Part shown: positions 10,901 through 23,000 of the stretch, in pieces
Layout: every line of letters starts with the position of its first letter
Position numbering within the stretch: position 1 is the first letter of the stretch
Source of the DNA: Halictus rubicundus
Taxonomy: Eukaryota; Arthropoda; Insecta; Hymenoptera; Halictidae
Length of the DNA: 64,000 nt
Assembly (NCBI RefSeq): GCF_050948215.1
Contig: NW_027488589.1
Span: 496,001 to 560,000, forward strand
Direction: 5' to 3'
Notes under the pieces: model-generated
What the model saw: the letters and a program-made list of their open reading frames with translations, nothing else
Told to the model about the DNA's origin: nothing
Databases searched by the model: none
Translations under genes and position numbers: made by a program

Positions 10901-12002
10901 ATTATATGGCTTAAAACAATCGGCCAGATGCTGGTTTCAACTTTTTGAAGTCACTCTCAAAAACCATGGCTTTCAAAACTCTTCTGTAGATCGCTGTTTA
11001 TATATCCTCGATAGGAATCATATTTGTAAAAATATATATGTCATTTTGTACGTTGACGATCTCTTAATAGTTACATACGATAGAAGCACATTAAAAAACT
11101 TTAAAGATTATTTAAAAAGAAAGTTTTCAATGACAGATATGAACGAAATGAGATTATTCCTAGGAATAAACGTTGAAAGAAAAGACGATATAATCACTCT
11201 AGATCAAAGCGTCTATTTACAGAATGTTTTGCAAAAGTACAAAATGAGTGAGTGTAATAGTGTAAGTACTCCATTGCCTGCAAAATTAGACTACACAGCC
11301 TTAGATTCGGATGAATATTTTGATGTACCATGTAGGAACCTTATTGGCTGCTTAATGTATGCTATGCTATGCACGCGACCTGATTTATGTTTCGCTGTGA
11401 ACTTGCTCAGCAGATATCAAAATAAAAATAATAAGGAACTCTGGCAGAATCTAAAAAGGGTCTTAAGATATGTGAAAGGATCGTTAAGATACCGTTTAAT
11501 TTATAAAAGAAATGATTTCAAAACTATATTGACTGGTTATGTAGACTCTGATTGGGCAGGTAATGAAATCGACAGGAAGACTACGACTGGATATATTTTT
11601 AAAATGTTTGAAACGAATACGATCTGTTGGAATACAAGGAAACAAAACTCAGTTGCAACTTCCTCAACTGAAGCTGAGTATATGGCGTTATATGAAGGGA
11701 TTAAAGAAGCTAGTTGGATAAAATCTTTGTTGTCGAGTATAAAAATAGACATAAAGGAACCAATTACTATTTTCGAGGACAATAACGGTTGTATAGCAAT
11801 AGGAAATAATCCAACAGATCATAAGCGATCGAAACACATCGACGTTAAGTATCATTTTTCACGAGAAAAGATTGAACAAAAGGAAATAATACTAAAATAT
11901 ATACCTACAGGTGAACAACTAGGGGATATTTTCACAAAACCAATACCAACAGTGAAGTTCAATTATATGCGCAAGCAGATCGGACTGGAGGAGCCCGAGT
12001 GA
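7977..12002 (+). CDS. Copia-type Gag-Pol polyprotein (Gag, protease, integrase, reverse transcriptase, RNase H)
   Basis: One uninterrupted 1341-residue frame ending in TGA. I start it at the ATG at 7977 (GAAAATGA, A at -3); the frame is open upstream only to a GTG. Residues from this ATG: Gag-like N-terminus with FDGEKYSVWKHRI near residue 15; zinc knuckle CX2CX4HX4C (C245, C248, H253, C258); aspartic protease DSGATDHL (D311); pre-integrase HX4H and CX2C (H448, H453, C484, C487); integrase triad D516, D579, E615 with exactly 35 residues between the last two; reverse transcriptase with D940 in QMDVKTAFLNG and YVDD at 1025-1028; RNase H with DSDW (1190-1193), STEAEY and EDNNG; C-terminal LGDIFTKP near 1315-1322. 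Length is close to the 1409 residues of Drosophila copia. Gag and Pol share one frame with no frameshift, so the Gag:Pol ratio must be set another way, for example by splicing as in copia. Every catalytic residue checked is present. Confidence 0.96.
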   Translation: MSADTKKTKRNINPFDGEKYSVWKHRIRALIAEEDALKVLDLDRPETPGKDWMRCERIATGIIIEYLTDSMLCFATETDTARDIINKLDAIYQRKSLATQLAVEKKLLCFKFKEDIPLSKHFILFDEMIVELHSAGETLSEMSKVARLLLTLPNSYDPLVTAIQTQSDENLSLAFVKIKLLDYEVKLRNEKSETSAKVLHIETKRDNERIKRDKKFKTSFKRNENNHQRRSFKNKGFNKNYYKKCDYCGRRNHEKKDCYYYKRNSTAEERPRTIQTVQVQGERESFAFMTGVQIKNNKRSNDSAEIDFILDSGATDHLVNEMDFFVTLSTLKKPIHVSIAKKGEVITATKIGSIKITTNLGVTGVLENVLYVPDVPNNLLSVRRIQEAGMRVIFSETGKVTVTKGGKTILTGKSAQNLICVTFTIDKTMCDKTYANNIVVPNTYKLWHERLGHIESSKFVKMKQNDLIVGKKLIDRINPTQDLCEACVYGKQARLPFSKGRDRSHITRPLFTVHSDVCGPIKPKTIDEKSYFVTFIDEFTHYTVVYLIAFKSEVFKVFQDFVAKSESHFSLQIANLNCDNGTEYLSNEFKAFCVQKGIQYQLTVPYTPQQNPIAERMNRTLLEKARAMIHGAVLYKELWGEAILTAAHLINISPSKAIAENKTPFELWHNRKPKLNRLRIFGSTVYVHDKNRESKFDKKSFKGIFIGYEKNGYKILNANTGKFMIARDVIFDEINFKNSRPFVHTNNFEEESIVAIKSQEADEEKEISKSQRSETIVSDKRNIENTNAQIDSNESGSRRSARIKVKPHINYNEEHDYHAYALATNCEVPKAYSEIKDRDDKIQWEKAIKDEIDSLIYNNTSNLVPRPNNKNIVDCKWVFSIKMDENGNPCKFKARLVARGFSQQYLLDYNETFAPVARIATFRMLLAFANQYNLLIHQMDVKTAFLNGLLKEEIYMRAPEGIQAQENQVCRLNKALYGLKQSARCWFQLFEVTLKNHGFQNSSVDRCLYILDRNHICKNIYVILYVDDLLIVTYDRSTLKNFKDYLKRKFSMTDMNEMRLFLGINVERKDDIITLDQSVYLQNVLQKYKMSECNSVSTPLPAKLDYTALDSDEYFDVPCRNLIGCLMYAMLCTRPDLCFAVNLLSRYQNKNNKELWQNLKRVLRYVKGSLRYRLIYKRNDFKTILTGYVDSDWAGNEIDRKTTTGYIFKMFETNTICWNTRKQNSVATSSTEAEYMALYEGIKEASWIKSLLSSIKIDIKEPITIFEDNNGCIAIGNNPTDHKRSKHIDVKYHFSREKIEQKEIILKYIPTGEQLGDIFTKPIPTVKFNYMRKQIGLEEPE

Positions 12003-12164
12003 TAAGAAATTGTTAAACGATAATAATGGTTTGATTGAGTTTTTTTTGGGTTTTCCTCAATCCATTGCAACGAATGTTGAACCATTTGTATATTGCCCAA
12101 GAATAATAATAATAAAAGGGAAATGAACGATGTTCTCTCTATAAGTATTTAAAGATTAATTTCT
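12003..12164 (+). other. 3' untranslated region of the retrotransposon with AATAAA
   Basis: Non-coding AT-rich stretch between the TGA and the purine tract. It holds a T8 run followed by GGG near 12040, an AAT repeat, and AATAAA at 12111-12116 followed by AAGGGAAA. AATAAA is the only canonical polyadenylation signal seen near the 3' LTR, so it may serve there; the cleavage site is not known. No gene is visible here. Confidence 0.5.
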
Positions 12165-12173
12165 GAGTGGAAG
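12165..12173 (+). other. Polypurine tract (short, interrupted)
   Basis: GAGTGGAAG directly abuts the 3' LTR, where plus-strand DNA synthesis should be primed. It is only nine bases with one T inside, so it is assigned mainly by position. A longer purine run, AAAAGGGAAA, sits about 50 bp upstream but does not touch the LTR. Confidence 0.6.
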
Positions 12174-12483
12174 TATAGATATTTGTACAGAAATTATATC
12201 TATAATACGGTTCCATTACCTGTTGTATATGTATCTCGTTACATTGTATCTAGCGGTGTCTTTAGGTATCGAATCAAAGACAGAGCCGCGCTTCTTTTTG
12301 GTCCGCCGACGTGTCCCATTCAGATGTTTTATTTTTCTCCAACGTATCGACGAGCTGCCGAAGTCGTTCAGTAAAAGCCTAGCCTTAGTAGAGGAAACAT
12401 CGATCAAATATCGTTCATGATCATATCTGTGTTTTTTTTTATTCTTTCTAAATAAGTAAATACCTTGCTTCCCAAAAACAATA
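12174..12483 (+). repeat. 3' LTR, 310 bp
   Basis: Second LTR, same length as the first. It differs once in the body (ttACctg) and twice in the last six bases (ACAATA against CCAACA). The outer end is therefore ATA, pairing as an inverted repeat with the TAT at the element's left end. The boundary at 12483 is supported by the TCTAT duplication that follows. Confidence 0.92.
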
Positions 12484-12488
12484 TCTAT
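12484..12488 (+). repeat. Target-site duplication, right copy (TCTAT)
   Basis: Matches 7541-7545. The base after it resumes CCTATCCTCTATCC, so left flank + TCTAT + right flank gives TCCTCTATCCTATCCTC, the expected satellite phase. Confidence 0.8.
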
Positions 12489-15400
12489 CCTATCCTCTAT
12501 CCAATCCTATATCCTATCCTATCCTCTATCCTATCCTATCCTCTATCCTCTATCCTATCAAATCCCCTATCCTATCCTCTGCCCTATCCTATCCTCTATC
12601 CTATCCTATCCGCTATCCTATCCTATCCTCTATCCTATCCTATCCTCTATCCTATTATATCCTCTATCCTATCCTCTATCCTATCGTATCCTCTATCCTA
12701 TCCTATCCTCTATCCTACGCTATCCTCTATCCTATCCTATCCTCTATCCTATCCTATCCTCTATCCTATCCTATCCTCTATCGTATCCTATCCTCTATCC
12801 TATCCTATCGTCTATCCTATCCTATCCTCTATCCTATCAAATCCCCTATCCTATCCTCTGTCCTATCCTATCCTCTATCCTATCCTATCCTCTATCCTAT
12901 CCTATCCTCTATCCTATCCTCTATCCTATCCTATCCTCTATCCTATCCTATCCTCTATCCTATCCTACCGTCTATCCTATCCTCTATCCTATCCTATCCT
13001 CTATCCTACGCTATCCTCTATCCTATCCTATCCTCTATCCTATCCTATCCTCTATCCTATCCTATCTTCTATCCTATCCTATCCTCTATCCTATCGTATC
13101 CTCTATCCTATCCTATCCTCTATCCTATCCTATCCTCTATCCTATCCCATCTTCTATCCTATCCTATCCTCTATCCTATCAAATCCCCTATCCTATCCTC
13201 TGTCCTATCCTATCATCTATCCTATCCTATCCTCTATCCTATCCCATCTTCTATCCTATCCTATCCTCTATCCTATCAAATCCCCTATCCTATCCTCTGT
13301 CCTATCCTATCATCTATCCTATCCTATCCTCTATCCTATCAAATCCCCTATCCTATCAAATCCCCTATCCTATCCTCTATCCTATCCTATCCTCTATCCT
13401 ATCCTATCCTCTATCCTATCCTATCCTCTATCCTATCCTATCCTCTATCCTATCCTATCCTCTATCCTATCCTATCCTCTATCCTATCCTATCCTCTATC
13501 CTATCCTATCCTCTATCCTATCCTATCCTCTATCCTCTATCCTATCCTATCCTCTATCCTATCCTATCCTCTATCCTATCCTATCCTCTATCCTATCCTA
13601 TCCTCTATCCTATCCTATCCTCTATCCTATCCTATCCTCTATCCTATCCTATCCTCTATCCTATCCTATCCTCTATCCTATCCTCTATCCTATCCTATCC
13701 TCTATTATATCCTATCGTCTATCCTATCCTATCCTCTATCCTATCATATCCTCTATCCTATAATATCCTCTATCCTATCCTATCCCCTATCCAATGCTCT
13801 ATCCCATCCTATCCTCTATCCTATCCTATCCTCTATCCTATCCTCTATCCTCTATCCTATCCTATCCTCTATCCTATCCTATCCTCTATCCTATCCTATC
13901 CTCTATCCTATCCTATCCTCTATCCTATCCTATCCTCTATCCTATCCTATCCTCTATCCTATCCTATCCTCTATCCTATCCTATCCTCTATAGTCTATCC
14001 TATCCTATCCTCTATCCTAACCTATTCTCTATCCTATCCTCTATCCTATCCTCTATCCTATCCTATCCTCTATCCTATCCTATCCTCTATCCTATCCTAT
14101 CCTCTATCCTATCCTGTCGTCTATCCTATCCTCTATCCTATCCTATCCTCTATCCTATCCTATCCTATCCTATAATATCCTCTATCCTATCCTATCCTCT
14201 ATCCTATCCCATCTTCTATCCTATCCTATCCTCTATCCTATCAAATCCCCTATCCTATCCTCTGTCCTATCCTATCCTCTATCCTATCCTATCCTCTATC
14301 CTATCAAATCCCCTACCCTATCAAATCCCCTATCCTATCCTCTATCCTATCCTATCCTCTATCCTATCCTATCGTCTATCCTATCCTCTATCCTATCGTA
14401 TGCTCTATCCTATCCTATCCCCTAACATATCCTATCCTCTATCCTATCCTATTCTCTATCCTATCCTATCCTCTATCATATCCTCTATCCTATCCTCTAT
14501 CCTATCCTCTATCCTATCCTCTATCCTATTCTATCCTCTATTCTATCCTATCGTCTATCCTATCCTCTATCCTATGCTATCCTATCGTCTATCCTATCCT
14601 CTATCCTATCCTATCCTCTATCCTATCCTATCCTCTATCCTATCCTATCCTATCCCCTATCCTATCCTATCTTCTATCCTATCCTATCCTCTATCCTATC
14701 ATATCCTCTATCCTATAATATCCTCTATCCTATCCTATCCTCTATCCAATCCTCTATCCTATCCTCTATCCTATCCTATCTTCTGTCCTATCCTATCCTC
14801 TATCCTATCAAATCCCCTATCCTATCCTCTATCCTATCCTATACTCTATCCTATCCTATCGTCTATCCTATCCTCTTTCCTATCCTATCCTCTATCCTAT
14901 CAAATCCCCTATCCTATCCTCTATCCTATCCTATCATCTATCCTCTATCCTATCCTCTATCCTATCCTATCCTCTGTCCTATACTATCGTCTATCCTATC
15001 CTCTATCCTATCCTGTCGTCTATCCTATCCTCTATCCTATCCTATCCTCTATCCCAACCTATCCTCTATCCTATCCTATCCTCTATCCTATCAAATCCCC
15101 TATCCTATCCTCTGTCCTATCCTATCCTCTATCCTATCCTATCCTCTATCCTATCAAATCCCCTATCCTATCCTCTATCATCTATCCTATCCTATCCTCT
15201 ATCCTATCCTATCCTCTATCCTAACCTATTCTCTATCCTATCCTCTATCCTATCCTCTATCCTATCCTATCCTCTATCCTATCCTATCCTCTATCCTATC
15301 CTATCCTCTATCCCATCCTATCCTCTATCCTATCCTATCCTCTATCCTATCCCATCTTCTATCCTATCCTATCCTCTATCCTATCAAATCCCCTATCCTA

Positions 15401-16117
15401 TCCTCTGTCCTATCCTATCCTCTATCCTATCAAATCCCCTATCCTATCAAATCCCCTATCCTATCCTCTATCCTATCCTATCCTCTATCCTATCCTATCC
15501 TCTATCCTATCCTATCCTCTATCCTATCCTATCCTCTATCCTATCCTATCCTCTATCCTATCCTCTATCCTATCCTATCCTCTATTATATCCTATCGTCT
15601 ATCCTATCCTATCCTCTATCCTATCATATCCTCTATCCTATAATATCCTCTATCCTATCCTATCCCCTATCCAATGCTCTATCCCATCCTATCCTCTATC
15701 CTATCCTATCCTCTATCCTATCCTCTATCCTCTATCCTATCCTATCCTCTATCCTATCCTATCCTCTATCCTATCCTATCGTCTATCCTATCAAATCCCC
15801 TATCCTATCCTCTATCCTATCCTATCATCTATCCTCTATCCTATCCTCTATCCTATCCTATCCTATATCCTGTCCTATCGTCTATCCTATCCTCTATCCT
15901 ATCCTGTCGTATATCCTATCCTCTATCCTATCCTATCCTCTATCCCATCCTATCCTCTATCCTATCCTATCCTCTATCCTATCCCATCTTCTATCCTATC
16001 CTATCCTCTATCCTATCAAATCCCCTATCCTATCCTCTGTCCTATCCTATCATCTATCATATCCTATCCTCTATCCTATCAAATCCCCTATCCTATCAAA
16101 TCCCCTATCCTATCCTC

Positions 16118-16474
16118 TATCCTATCCTATCCTCTATCCTATCCTATCCTCTATCCTATCCTATCCTCTATCCTATCCTATCCTCTATCCTATCCTATCC
16201 TCTATCCTATCCTATCCTCTATCCTATCCTATCCTCTATCCTATCCTATCCTCTATCCTATCCTATCCTCTATCCTATCCTATCCTCTATCCTATCCTAT
16301 CCTCTATCCTATCCTATCCTCTATCCTATCCTATCCTCTATCCTATCCTATCCTCTATCCTATCCTATCCTCTATCCTATCCTATCCTCTATCCTATCCT
16401 ATCCTCTATCCTATCCTATCCTCTATCCTATCCTATCCTCTATCCTATCCTATCCTCTATCCTATCCTATCCTC
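16118..16474 (+). repeat. Run of 21 perfect 17-bp units
   Basis: Twenty-one consecutive TATCCTATCCTATCCTC units without a substitution or length change (357 bp), ending at a 12-bp unit at 16475. Such homogeneity amid variant units suggests recent local expansion or gene conversion. Confidence 0.85.
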
Positions 16475-17811
16475 TATCCTATCCTCTATCCTATCCTATC
16501 CTCTATCATATCCTATCGTCTATCCTATCCTATCCTCTATCCTATCATATCCTCTATCCTATAATATCCTCTATCCTATCCTATCCCCTATCCAATGCTC
16601 TATCCCATCCTATCCTCTATCCTATCCTATCCTCTATCCTATCCTCTATCCTCTATCCTATCCTATCCTCTATCCTATCCTATCCTCTATCCTATCCTAT
16701 CCTCTATCCTATCCTATCCTCTATCCTATCCTATCCTCTATAGTCTATCCTATCCTATCCTCTATCCTAACCTATTCTCTATCCTATCCTCTATCCTATC
16801 CTCTATCCTATCCTATCCTCTATCCTATCCTATCCTCTATCCTATCCTATCCTCTATCCTATCCTGTCGTCTATCCTATCCTCTATCCTATCCTATCCTC
16901 TATCCTATCCTATCCTCTATCCTATCAAATCCCCTACCCTATCAAATCCCCTATCCTATCCTCTATCCTATCCTATCGTCTATCCTATTCTCTATCCTAT
17001 CCTATGCTCTATCCTATCCTATCCCCTAACATATCCTATCCTCTATCCTATCCTATTCTCTATCCTATCCTATCCTCTATCATATCCTCTATCCTATCCT
17101 CTATCCTATCCTCTATCCTATCCTCTATCCTATTCTATCCTCTATTCTATCCTATCGTCTATCCTATCCTCTATCCTATCCTATCCTATCGTCTATCCTA
17201 TCCTATCCTCTATCCTATCATATCCTCTATCCTATAATATCCTCTATCCTATCCTATCCCCTATCCAATGCTCTATCCCATCCTATCCTCTATCCTATCC
17301 TATCCTCTATCCTATCCTCTATCCTCTATCCTATCCTATCCTCTATCCTATCCTATCCTCTATCCTATCCTATCCTCTATCCTATCCTATCCTCTATCCT
17401 ATCCTATCCTCTATCCTATCCTATCCTCTATCCTATCCTATCCTCTATCCTATCCTATCCTCTATCCTATCCTATCCTCTATCCTATCCTATCCTCTATA
17501 GTCTATCCTATCCTATCCTCTATCCTAACCTATTCTCTATCCTATCCTCTATCCTATCCTCTATCCTATCCTATCCTCTATCCTATCCTATCCTCTATCC
17601 TATCCTGTCGTCTATCCTATCCTCTAACCTATCCTATCCTCTATCCTATCCTATCCTATCCTATAATATCCTCTATCCTATCCTATCCTCTATCCTATCC
17701 CATCTTCTATCCTATCCTATCCTCTATCCTATCAAATCCCCTATCCTATCCTCTGTCCTATCCTATCCTCTATCCTATACTATCCTCTATCCTATCAAAT
17801 CCCCTACCCTA

Positions 17812-18671
17812 TCAAATCCCCTATCCTATCCTCTATCCTATCCTATCCTCTATCCTATCCTATCGTCTATCCTATCCTCTATCCTATCCTATGCTCTATC
17901 CTATCCTATCCCCTAACATATCCTATCCTCTATCCTATCCTATTCTCTATCCTATCCTATCCTCTATCATATCCTCTATCCTATCCTCTATCCTATCCTC
18001 TATCCTATCCTCTATCCTATTCTATCCTCTATTCTATCCTATCGTCTATCCTATCCTCTATCCTATCCTATCCTATCGTCTATCCTATCCTCTATCCTAT
18101 CCTATCCTCTATCCTATCCTATCCTCTATCCTATCCTATCCTATCCCCTATCCTATCCTATCTTCTATCCTATCCTATCCTCTATCCTATCATATCCTCT
18201 ATCCTATAATATCCTCTATCCTATCCTATCCTCTATCCAATCCTCTATCCTATCCTCTATCCTATCCTATCTTCTGTCCTATCCTATCCTCTATCCTATC
18301 AAATCCATTATCCTATCCTCTATCCTATCCTATACTCTATCCTATCCTATCGTCTATCCTATCCTCTTTCCTATCCTATCCTCTATCCTATCAAATCCCC
18401 TATCCTATCCTCTATCCTATCCTATCATCTATCCTCTATCCTATCCTCTATCCTATCCTATCCTCTGTCCTATCCTATCGTCTATCCTATCCTCTATCCT
18501 ATCCTGTCGTCTATCCTATCCTCTATCCTATCCTATCCTCTATCCCATCCTATCCTCTATCCTATCCTATCCTCTATCCTATCAAATCCCCTATCCTATC
18601 CTCTGTCCTATCCTATCCTCTATCCTAACCTATTCTCTATCCTATCCTCTATCCTATCCTCTATCCTATCC
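17812..18671 (+). repeat. ~860-bp duplicated tract, copy 1 (offset 1371 bp)
   Basis: Matches 19183-20042 wherever I compared it, including the private variant CAAATCCATTATCC (18299 and 19670 area) and the ordered CCTAACATATCC, CTTTCC and CTGTCGTC modules. It diverges at both edges, where one copy goes on to CCAATGCTC and the other does not. Confidence 0.85.
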
Positions 18672-19182
18672 TATCCCCTATCCAATGCTCTATCCCATCC
18701 TATCCTCTATCCTATCCTATCCTCTATCCTATCCTCTATCCTCTATCCTATCCTATCCTCTATCCTATCCTATCCTCTATCCTATCCTATCCTCTATCCT
18801 ATCCTATCCTCTATCCTATCCTATCCTCTATCCTATCCTATCCTCTATCCTATCCTATCCTCTATCCTATCCTATCCTCTATCCTATCCTATCCTCTATC
18901 CTATCCTATCCTCTATCCTATCCTATCCTCTATCCTATCCTATCCTCTATAGTCTATCCTATCCTATCCTCTATCCTAACCTATTCTCTATCCTATCCTC
19001 TATCCTATCCTCTATCCTATCCTATCCTCTATCCTATCCTATCCTCTATCCTATCCTGTCGTCTATCCTATCCTCTAACCTATCCTATCCTCTATCCTAT
19101 CCTATCCTATCCTATAATATCCTCTATCCTATCCTATCCTCTATCCTATCCCATCTTCTATCCTATCCTATCCTCTATCCTA

Positions 19183-20042
19183 TCAAATCCCCTATCCTAT
19201 CCTCTATCCTATCCTATCCTCTATCCTATCCTATCGTCTATCCTATCCTCTATCCTATCCTATGCTCTATCCTATCCTATCCCCTAACATATCCTATCCT
19301 CTATCCTATCCTATTCTCTATCCTATCCTATCCTCTATCATATCCTCTATCCTATCCTCTATCCTATCCTCTATCCTATCCTCTATCCTATTCTATCCTC
19401 TATTCTATCCTATCGTCTATCCTATCCTCTATCCTATCCTATCCTATCGTCTATCCTATCCTCTATCCTATCCTATCCTCTATCCTATCCTATCCTCTAT
19501 CCTATCCTATCCTATCCCCTATCCTATCCTATCTTCTATCCTATCCTATCCTCTATCCTATCATATCCTCTATCCTATAATATCCTCTATCCTATCCTAT
19601 CCTCTATCCAATCCTCTATCCTATCCTCTATCCTATCCTATCTTCTGTCCTATCCTATCCTCTATCCTATCAAATCCATTATCCTATCCTCTATCCTATC
19701 CTATACTCTATCCTATCCTATCGTCTATCCTATCCTCTTTCCTATCCTATCCTCTATCCTATCAAATCCCCTATCCTATCCTCTATCCTATCCTATCATC
19801 TATCCTCTATCCTATCCTCTATCCTATCCTATCCTCTGTCCTATCCTATCGTCTATCCTATCCTCTATCCTATCCTGTCGTCTATCCTATCCTCTATCCT
19901 ATCCTATCCTCTATCCCATCCTATCCTCTATCCTATCCTATCCTCTATCCTATCAAATCCCCTATCCTATCCTCTGTCCTATCCTATCCTCTATCCTAAC
20001 CTATTCTCTATCCTATCCTCTATCCTATCCTCTATCCTATCC
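19183..20042 (+). repeat. ~860-bp duplicated tract, copy 2
   Basis: Second copy of the tract at 17812-18671, shifted 1371 bp. The shared rare variants make a recent single duplication the simplest reading. Confidence 0.85.
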
Positions 20043-23000
20043 TATCCTCTATCCTATCCTATCCTCTATCCCATCCTATCCTCTATCCTATCCTATCCTC
20101 TATCCCATCCTATCCTCTATCCTATCCTATCCTCTATCCTATCCCATCTTCTATCCTATCCTATCCTCTATCCTATCAAATCCCCTATCCTATCCTCTGT
20201 CCTATCCTATCCTCTATCCTATCAAATCCCCTATCCTATCAAATCCCCTATCCTATCCTCTATCCTATCCTATCCTCTATCCTATCCTATCCTCTATCCT
20301 ATCCTCTATCCTATCCTATCCTCTATTATATCCTATCGTCTATCCTATCCTATCCTCTATCCTATCATATCCTCTATCCTATAATATCCTCTATCCTATC
20401 CTATCCCCTATCCAATGCTCTATCCCATCCTATCCTCTATCCTATCCTATCCTCTATCCTATCCTCTATCCTCTATCGTATCCTATCCTCTATCCTATCC
20501 TATCCTCTATCCTATCCTATCGTCTATCCTATCAAATCCCCTATCCTATCCTCTATCCTATCCTATCATCTATCCTCTATCCTATCCTCTATCCTATCCT
20601 ATCCTATATCCTGTCCTATCGTCTATCCTATCCTCTATCCTATCCTGTCGTATATCCTATCCTCTATCCTATCCTATCCTCTAACCCATCCTATCCTCTA
20701 TCCTATCCTATCCTCTATCCTATCCCATCTTCTATCCTATCCTATCCTCTATCCTATCAAATCCCCTATCCTATCCTCTGTCCTATCCTATCATCTATCC
20801 TATCCTATCCTCTATCCTATCAAATCCCCTATCCTATCAAATCCCCTATCCTATCCTCTATCCTATCCTATCCTCTATCCTATCCTATCCTCTATCCTAT
20901 CCTATCCTCTATCCTATCCTATCCTCTATCCTATCCTATCCTCTATCCTATCCTATCCTCTATCCTATCCTATCCTCTATCCTATCCTATCCTCTATCCT
21001 ATCCTATCCTCTATCCTATCCTATATCCTCTATCCTATCCTATCCTCTATCCTATCCTCTATCCTATCCTATCCTCTATTATATCCTATCGTCTATCCTA
21101 TCCTATCCTCTATCCTATCATATCCTCTATCCTATAATATCCTCTATCCTATCCTATCCTCTATCCTATCCTATCCTCTATCCTATCCTATCCTCTATCC
21201 TATCCTATCCTCTATAGTCCGTCCTATCCTATCCTCTATCCTAACCTATTCTCTATCCTATCCTCTATCCTATCCTCTATCCTATCCTATCCTCTATCCT
21301 ATCCTATCCTCTATCCTATCCTGTCGTCTATCCTATCCTCTATCCTATCCTATCCTCTATCCTATCCTATCCTATCCTATAATATCCTCTATCCTATCCT
21401 ATCCTCTATCCTATCCCATCTTCTATCCTATCCTATCCTCTATCCTATCAAATCCCCTATCCTATCCTCTGTCCTATCCTATCCTCTATCCTATCCTATC
21501 CTCTATCCTATCAAATCCCCTACCCTATCAAATCCCCTATCCTATCCTCTATCCTATCCTATCCTCTATCCTATCCTATCGTCTATCCTATTCTCTATCC
21601 TATCCTATGCTCTATCCTATCCTATCCCCTAACATATCCTATCCTCTATCCTATCCTATTCTCTATCCTATCCTATCCTCTATCATATCCTCTATCCTAT
21701 CCTCTATCCTATCCTCTATCCTATCCTCTATCCTATTCTATCCTCTATTCTATCCTATCGTCTATCCTATCCTCTATCCTATCCTATCCTATCGTCTATC
21801 CTATCCTCTATCCTATCCTATCCTCTATCCTATCCTATCCTCTATCCTATCCTATCCTATCCCCTATCCTATCCTATCTTCTATCCTATCCTATCCTCTA
21901 TCCTATCATATCCTCTATCCTATAATATCCTCTATCCTATCCTATCCTCTATCCAATCCTCTATCCTATCCTCTATCCTATCCTATCTTCTGTCCTATCC
22001 TATCCTCTATCCTATCAAATCCCCTATCCTATCCTCTATCCTATCCTATAATCTATCCTATCCTATCGTCTATCCTATCCTCTTTCCTATCCTATCCTCT
22101 ATCCTATCAAATCCCCTATCCTATCCTCTATCCTATCCTATCATCTATCCTCTATCCTATCCTCTATCCTATCCTATCCTCTGTCCCATCCTATCGTCTA
22201 TCCTATCCTCTATCCTATCCTGTCGTCTATCCTATCCTCTATCCTATCCTATCCTCTATCCCATCCTATCCTATCCTCTATCCTATCCCATCTTCTATCC
22301 TATCCTATCCTCTATCCTATCAAATCCCCTATCCTATCCTCTGTTCTATCCTATCATCTATCCTATCCTATCCTCTATCCTATCAAATCCCCTATCCTAT
22401 CTAATCCCCTATCCTATCAAATCCCCTATCCTATCCTCTATCCTATCCTCTATCCTCTATCCTATCCTATCCTCTATCCTATCCTATCCTCTATCCTATC
22501 CTATCCTCTATCCTCTATCCTCTATCCTATCCTATCCTCTATCCTAACCTATTCTCTATCCTATCCTCTATCCTATCCTCTATCCTATCCTATCCTCTAT
22601 CCTATCCTATCCTCTATCCTATCCTATCCTCTATCCTATCCTGTCGTCTATCCTATCCTCTATCCTATCCTATCCTCTATCCTATCCTATCGTCTATCCT
22701 ATCCTATCCTCTATCCTATCCTATCCTCTATCCTATCCTATCCTCTATCCTATCCTATCCTCTATCCTATCCTATCCTCTATCCTATCCTATCGTCTATC
22801 CTATCCTCTATCCTATCCTGTCGTCTATCCTATCCTCTATCCTATCCTATCGTCTATCCTATCCTCTATCCTATCCTATCCTCTATCCTATCCTATCGTC
22901 TATCCTATCCTCTATCCTATCCTATCCTCTATCCTATCCTATCCTCTATCCTATCCTATCCTCTATCCTATCAAATCCCCTATCCTATCCTCTGTCCTAT

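Larger units (their letters stand above)
7546..12483 (+). mobile_element. Complete Ty1/copia-class LTR retrotransposon
   Basis: A 4938-bp element inserted in the satellite array. Its parts in order are a 310-bp LTR, a primer-binding site complementary to an internal segment of initiator tRNA-Met, a short AT-rich leader, one long Gag-Pol frame, a 3' untranslated stretch with AATAAA, a short purine tract and a second 310-bp LTR. Integrase lies upstream of reverse transcriptase, which defines the copia (Pseudoviridae) order. The LTRs differ at three sites (ttAActg/ttACctg, and two positions in the last six bases), so the insertion is recent. Base composition is AT-rich and quite unlike the satellite. 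No stop or frameshift breaks the coding frame, so it may be mobile; expression cannot be judged from sequence. Confidence 0.97.

Noticed and set aside
7895..11782. Minus-strand frames of 60-113 codons within the retrotransposon
   Set aside because: They are shadows of the Gag-Pol frame on the opposite strand and lack recognisable motifs.
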